64,000 nt of DNA, from assembly GCF_025971945.1 (NCBI RefSeq), contig NZ_JAPDHW010000013.1, forward strand, positions 1-64,000, written 5' to 3'. A model generated the notes under the pieces. It worked only from the letters and a program-made list of their open reading frames with translations. It made no database searches and was not told the origin of the DNA. The translations under genes and the position numbers were made by a program. Shown here piece after piece: positions 60,473 to 64,000 of this stretch. Numbering within the stretch: position 1 is the stretch's first letter; every line of letters starts with the position of its first letter. This stretch comes from Chryseobacterium kimseyorum. GTDB taxonomy: Bacteria > Bacteroidota > Bacteroidia > Flavobacteriales > Weeksellaceae.

Positions 60473-63325
60473 TTATTTTACTACAGTGGCTTTTACTGTT
60501 GCAGTTTCAGCCTTTTTTGGTGCATTTTCCCAGCCGTCTTCCGGCATCAAAGTAGCAACAATTCTGTTTTTATTAAGATATTTTTTAGCCACATCCTGAA
60601 GATCTTTTACAGTCAGGGCCTTCACTTTCTCCTGATAGTTTAAGATTTCATACTTATCAGTTCCATCCATCTGGTTTTTAGTCAATGAGTTCATCCAATA
60701 CATATTGTCTCTCATATTGGTTTTATCGTCATTGTATTCACCTTCCTTGTATTTGTCAAGATCTTTCTGCTCAGGACCTTTATCAATCAGCTTCTGAAGT
60801 TCAGCAATAGCACTTTTTGTCAGCTTATCTGCATTTTCAGGTCCACAAGGGAAGCTGATGCTGAATGAGTAGCTGTTGTAAGGTACTTTTCCCATATAAC
60901 CTCTTGCTCCACCACCATAAATTCCGCTTTCATCCTCTCTTAGTTTTTCTATGACTTTAATGGTTGCCACTTCACCTAAAGCTTCCAAAGCGATTGCCTC
61001 TTTCTCATTGTAAGGAGCTTCTCCTGCATAGACGATCTGCACCATACTCTTAGGATCTTTTCCTTTTTTGTAAACTTTGGTAAAGTCACCCATCATCTGT
61101 CTGTATCCAGTATCTTTATACTTGGTCTCTTTTCCGGTAGAAGGAAGACTTCCGATATACTGCAGAACTTCTTTTTTAAAGGTAGCCTCATCAATGTTTC
61201 CTACAAAATAGAAATGGAAATTCCCTGCATTGGCAAATTTCTCTTTATAGATATCATAGGCTTTTTTATAATCAGTCGCTGCCCAATCTTTTTCCATAGG
61301 AATAATACCAATAAATCTCGGGTTTTTCTGATTTAAAAACTTAGCGTGCTCACTTGAGAAGTAGAATTGTGGATTTGAAAGCATATTGTCCAACATCGCA
61401 GACTGCTTGGTTTTGAATGCATTAAACGCTTCCGGACTGTAATTTAATCCTGTGAAATACGCATAGATCATTTCCATCGCAGTACCAAGATCCTTTTGGC
61501 TTGTTCTACCGTTAATCCCTTCTGTTAATGGGCCAATAAAAGGATTTACATTTACCTGTTTTCCTGCCAGATAATTGGTAAGATCTGCTTTTGAAAAACC
61601 ATTGACACCTGCTTCAGACAGGGCCGAATAAGCAAACTGTGTTTTGTTGTATTCTGCATCCGGAATGATTGAGTTTCCTCCCAAGCTTCTTGCAGTGAAA
61701 ACAATCTCATCATCTTTAAAGTCAGTTTTTTTGAACGTTACTTTTGCGCCGTTTCCTAAAGTCCAGGTTGTAGTACCTAGCTTAGCATCCGTTTCTGTTT
61801 TAGCAATTTTACCTTCAGATTTGAAACTCTTGACAAGATTTTTAATCGCTGCTTTTTCTTCGTAAGGTTTAAGATCAGCCATTTTCACATTATCGAAAGT
61901 CTTCAGAACCATCGCTTCTGTAGGCATCGTCACGTTATCTTTTTTAGGACCAGTAATTACAATTACACGGCTGTCCTCTTTCACCATTTTCTTAATTACC
62001 TCATTGGTCTGAGCCAGTGTTACAGACGGTAAGAATTTCTTAGTATCTTCATATTCCCATGCGATTCCCGGCATTGGTTCCTGCTCAAGGAAGTTTCTTA
62101 CATATTCGTCTACCAACATATCGCTTTCTGTCTTATCGCGGTTGTTGTAAGATCTTTCTAAGTTTGATAGCACCTGAGATTTTGCTCTGTCTAATTCACT
62201 TTGAGTGAAGCCGAATCTTTTCGCTCTTTCTGTTTCCTCTAAAAGAACATTCAGCGCGCTCAGCTGGTTACCTTCTTTTACCATTGCAAATCCCTGGAAT
62301 GCTTCCTTAGTTCTTGCATAAGATCCGCCATGATATACAGATCCGAAAGTGAACGGTGGATTATTTGAGTTCACCAGTTCTCTCAATCTGTTGTTAAGCA
62401 TCGTCGTCGCAAGATTCTCAACAAGACTCTGATTGTACTGCTCTACCGTAACATCCGGCGTATAGGCTTCAGAATCTTTCATAACAAACTGAACCATTGA
62501 ACTTGTAGCATCCGGATCAGTTTCTATAGCAACAAGAGTCTCCTGGTGATTTGGTAAATCAAAAGTTTTTCTTTCTCTTGGCTTAGATGGATTTTTATAT
62601 TTCCCGAAATTATCTTTAATTTTTTTCTCGACCTCATCTACATTGATATCTCCTACCACAACAATCGCCATCAGATCCGGTCTGTACCAGTCTTTATGAA
62701 ACTGTCTGATCACGTCTGGTTTAAAATTTTGCAATACCTCTTTCGTCCCGATCGGAAGTCTGTTGGCGTATTGAGATTTATAAAGAAGTTTAGGTAAATA
62801 TTTGTCAGACATTCTTTTGTCTGCTCCTAATCCCAGTCTTAATTCTTCCAAGACAACACCTCTTTCTTTATTAATCTGCTCATCCGTAAGCAAAGCATTA
62901 AATGCCCAGTCTTCCATTACTTTAAGACCTGCATCAAGGTTTCCTGGTTTGTCTAAAGGTACCGGAAGCATATAGACGGTTTCATCAAAGCTTGTGTAGG
63001 CATTAAGGTGCTGACCGAATTTCACCCCGATTGACTGTAGAAAGTCTACCAATTTGTTGTCCGGGAAATTTTTGGTTCCGTTAAAGTTCATGTGCTCCAT
63101 AAAGTGAGCAAGACCTCTCTGGTTTTCATCTTCAAGAATAGATCCGGCGTTGATCGCTAAACGGAAGTCTACCTTTTTCTCTGGCAAAGTGTTTTTTTTG
63201 ATGTAATACTTCATCCCGTTCGGAAGAGTACCTGTTTTTACAGAAGCATCCATCGGGATATTCTGCGCGAATGCATTAGCGGATGCCATTAAGACCATCC
63301 CTAATGACAGTAGAACTTTTTTCAT
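60473..63325 (-). CDS. M16 family insulinase-type metallopeptidase
   Basis: A 950-residue secreted zinc protease. Signal peptide MKKVLLSLGMVLMASANAFAQ. The inverted zinc motif HFMEH is at residues 74-78, with a downstream glutamate. Two M16 half-barrels (N-terminal catalytic, C-terminal non-catalytic) make the clamshell. Length fits PqqL or pitrilysin-type secreted homologues of Bacteroidota. Start is the signal peptide Met; an upstream frame adds 15 unrelated residues. Its target in the periplasm or outside the cell is unknown. Confidence 0.92.
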   Translation of the reverse strand: MKKVLLSLGMVLMASANAFAQNIPMDASVKTGTLPNGMKYYIKKNTLPEKKVDFRLAINAGSILEDENQRGLAHFMEHMNFNGTKNFPDNKLVDFLQSIGVKFGQHLNAYTSFDETVYMLPVPLDKPGNLDAGLKVMEDWAFNALLTDEQINKERGVVLEELRLGLGADKRMSDKYLPKLLYKSQYANRLPIGTKEVLQNFKPDVIRQFHKDWYRPDLMAIVVVGDINVDEVEKKIKDNFGKYKNPSKPRERKTFDLPNHQETLVAIETDPDATSSMVQFVMKDSEAYTPDVTVEQYNQSLVENLATTMLNNRLRELVNSNNPPFTFGSVYHGGSYARTKEAFQGFAMVKEGNQLSALNVLLEETERAKRFGFTQSELDRAKSQVLSNLERSYNNRDKTESDMLVDEYVRNFLEQEPMPGIAWEYEDTKKFLPSVTLAQTNEVIKKMVKEDSRVIVITGPKKDNVTMPTEAMVLKTFDNVKMADLKPYEEKAAIKNLVKSFKSEGKIAKTETDAKLGTTTWTLGNGAKVTFKKTDFKDDEIVFTARSLGGNSIIPDAEYNKTQFAYSALSEAGVNGFSKADLTNYLAGKQVNVNPFIGPLTEGINGRTSQKDLGTAMEMIYAYFTGLNYSPEAFNAFKTKQSAMLDNMLSNPQFYFSSEHAKFLNQKNPRFIGIIPMEKDWAATDYKKAYDIYKEKFANAGNFHFYFVGNIDEATFKKEVLQYIGSLPSTGKETKYKDTGYRQMMGDFTKVYKKGKDPKSMVQIVYAGEAPYNEKEAIALEALGEVATIKVIEKLREDESGIYGGGARGYMGKVPYNSYSFSISFPCGPENADKLTKSAIAELQKLIDKGPEQKDLDKYKEGEYNDDKTNMRDNMYWMNSLTKNQMDGTDKYEILNYQEKVKALTVKDLQDVAKKYLNKNRIVATLMPEDGWENAPKKAETATVKATVVK

Positions 63326-63507
63326 ACAGTTGTTATTAAATTTTGCGTGATAAAAGTATAAATTAATCACAGTTACAAGAAATTTTATCCCTAAGATTTT
63401 AGTTAAAGTTGAGTTAAAGTTTATTTCACAAACAGTTGTTTAATTATTGTAGCCTAAATCGAGCTCTACCCTGATGATTACAAATCCAATAGCAGCAGGT
63501 TATCAAA

Positions 63508-63538
63508 CAAAAAAAGACCGGATAAATTCCGGTCTTTT
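63508..63538 (-). terminator. Terminator of the partial right-edge gene
   Basis: AAAAGACCGG pairs with CCGGTCTTTT over seven bases, then T residues on the minus strand. Confidence 0.82.
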
Positions 63539-63558
63539 CTTTCTTAAAGATTTATCAT

Positions 63559-64000
63559 TTATTTGAAATCTGCGTCGCTTACTCCAGAGTTCAAGGTTAC
63601 TTTATTGGTTTTGATGGTAACTTTCTGCCCCTGACCTTCTGCTTCTATCAGCTCAGGAAACTTGATACCGTCTACTGTAATATAGCTTTTCATAATCGCA
63701 TCTCCCTGCCCTGTTCCTGCTTTATAAAGCAATCCTGTAGCAGCGTCGAAATAGAATTTACCTTTATCTGAAGACAGTACGTTGTAGTCTTTACCGTCAA
63801 TTTTCTCAACGGTTACCGTACTAAATTTTGAAGCATCGTATCCTAAGGCATCGATAGTTGTGCTTTTTTTAAGCTCCTCTATCTGAGCAGCAGGAATCTC
63901 AGTTTTAGCTCCCATTTGATTCATGAAACCCTTTTCACCGTCAAAAACCTGAGTCATCTCCTGTCCCATTACGGTCTGCACAGATTTGAATTTATTCCCC
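63559..64000 (-). CDS. C-terminal part of an M16-associated or LolA-like protein (runs off the window)
   Basis: The frame is open to the right edge with no start in sight, so the first part of the gene lies outside. The visible ~147 residues (NKFKSVQTVMGQEMTQVFDGEKGFMNQMG...GVSDADFK) look like the LolA-like C-terminal domain that some Bacteroidota M16 peptidases carry: TQVFDGEKGF, FYFDAATGLLYKAG, ITVDGIKFPELIEAEGQG. It could instead be a lone LolA-like protein. It is followed by the M16 gene in the same direction. Confidence 0.55.
   Translation of the reverse strand, partial: GNKFKSVQTVMGQEMTQVFDGEKGFMNQMGAKTEIPAAQIEELKKSTTIDALGYDASKFSTVTVEKIDGKDYNVLSSDKGKFYFDAATGLLYKAGTGQGDAIMKSYITVDGIKFPELIEAEGQGQKVTIKTNKVTLNSGVSDADFK

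Overview
The window is a piece of a low-GC Bacteroidota chromosome, most likely Chryseobacterium or a close Weeksellaceae relative. Support for this comes from gene content (OstA-like protein, DUF6341 and DUF6427 proteins, S16 with a long Ala/Glu tail, GreA-like factor), from promoters of the TTTG-N19-TAnnTTTG type, from near absence of Shine-Dalgarno sequences, and from the style of the intergenic repeats. The lineage is inferred from memory of these families; no search was run.

Layout. 1-1.4 kb: no genes; two tandem leftward promoters at the left edge that look like an rRNA-operon leader, then degenerate repeats. 1.4-13.9 kb: housekeeping and small-function genes (asnS, a CDP-alcohol phosphatidyltransferase, two envelope proteins with a divergent HTH regulator, a GlcG-like protein, rpsP-rimM, a shortened nitroreductase, a GreA-like factor, a lipoprotein with a nonsense codon, SRPBCC and NTF2-like proteins, an M3 peptidase). 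13.9-27.9 kb: an integron-like cassette array. 28-38 kb: accessory membrane and secreted proteins, a DUF2157-DUF4401-GDYXXLXY operon and two GNAT acetyltransferases. 38-64 kb: core genes, mostly leftward (terD-like, flippase, panD, HU, pdxH, yqgE, amidase, aminotransferases, ostA-like, fur family, kup, pdhB, LTA-synthase-like sulfatase, pssA, DnaQ-like exonuclease, FAH-family hydrolase, universal stress protein, M16 peptidase).

The array is the main discovery. A 274-residue tyrosine recombinase is read leftward. Divergent from it, about 13 kb carries roughly 14 cassettes, all read rightward. The first ten or eleven are separated by imperfect inverted repeats of about 135 bp (one about 195 bp). 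Each repeat begins with a ...AAC box and ends with a GTT... box. The first bases of each cassette, just after GTT, are the reverse complement of the box that opens that same cassette's own terminal repeat. This holds for C1-C7, C9 and, with mismatches, C10, and is what excision through a circular integron cassette predicts. A single GTTAGCC site 175 bp from the recombinase start marks the attI-like end. The repeats differ from canonical attC, and the recombinase lacks the extra IntI segment, so this looks like a parallel or little-described Bacteroidota integron type.

Cassette cargo is mostly unrecognised proteins. It also includes a two-gene GIY-YIG plus Mrr-like nuclease module, two leucine-rich-repeat proteins, two SUKH (SMI1/KNR4) proteins, secreted and membrane proteins. 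The end far from the recombinase is decayed: relic repeats, a nonsense-interrupted lipoprotein gene and a broken short cassette.
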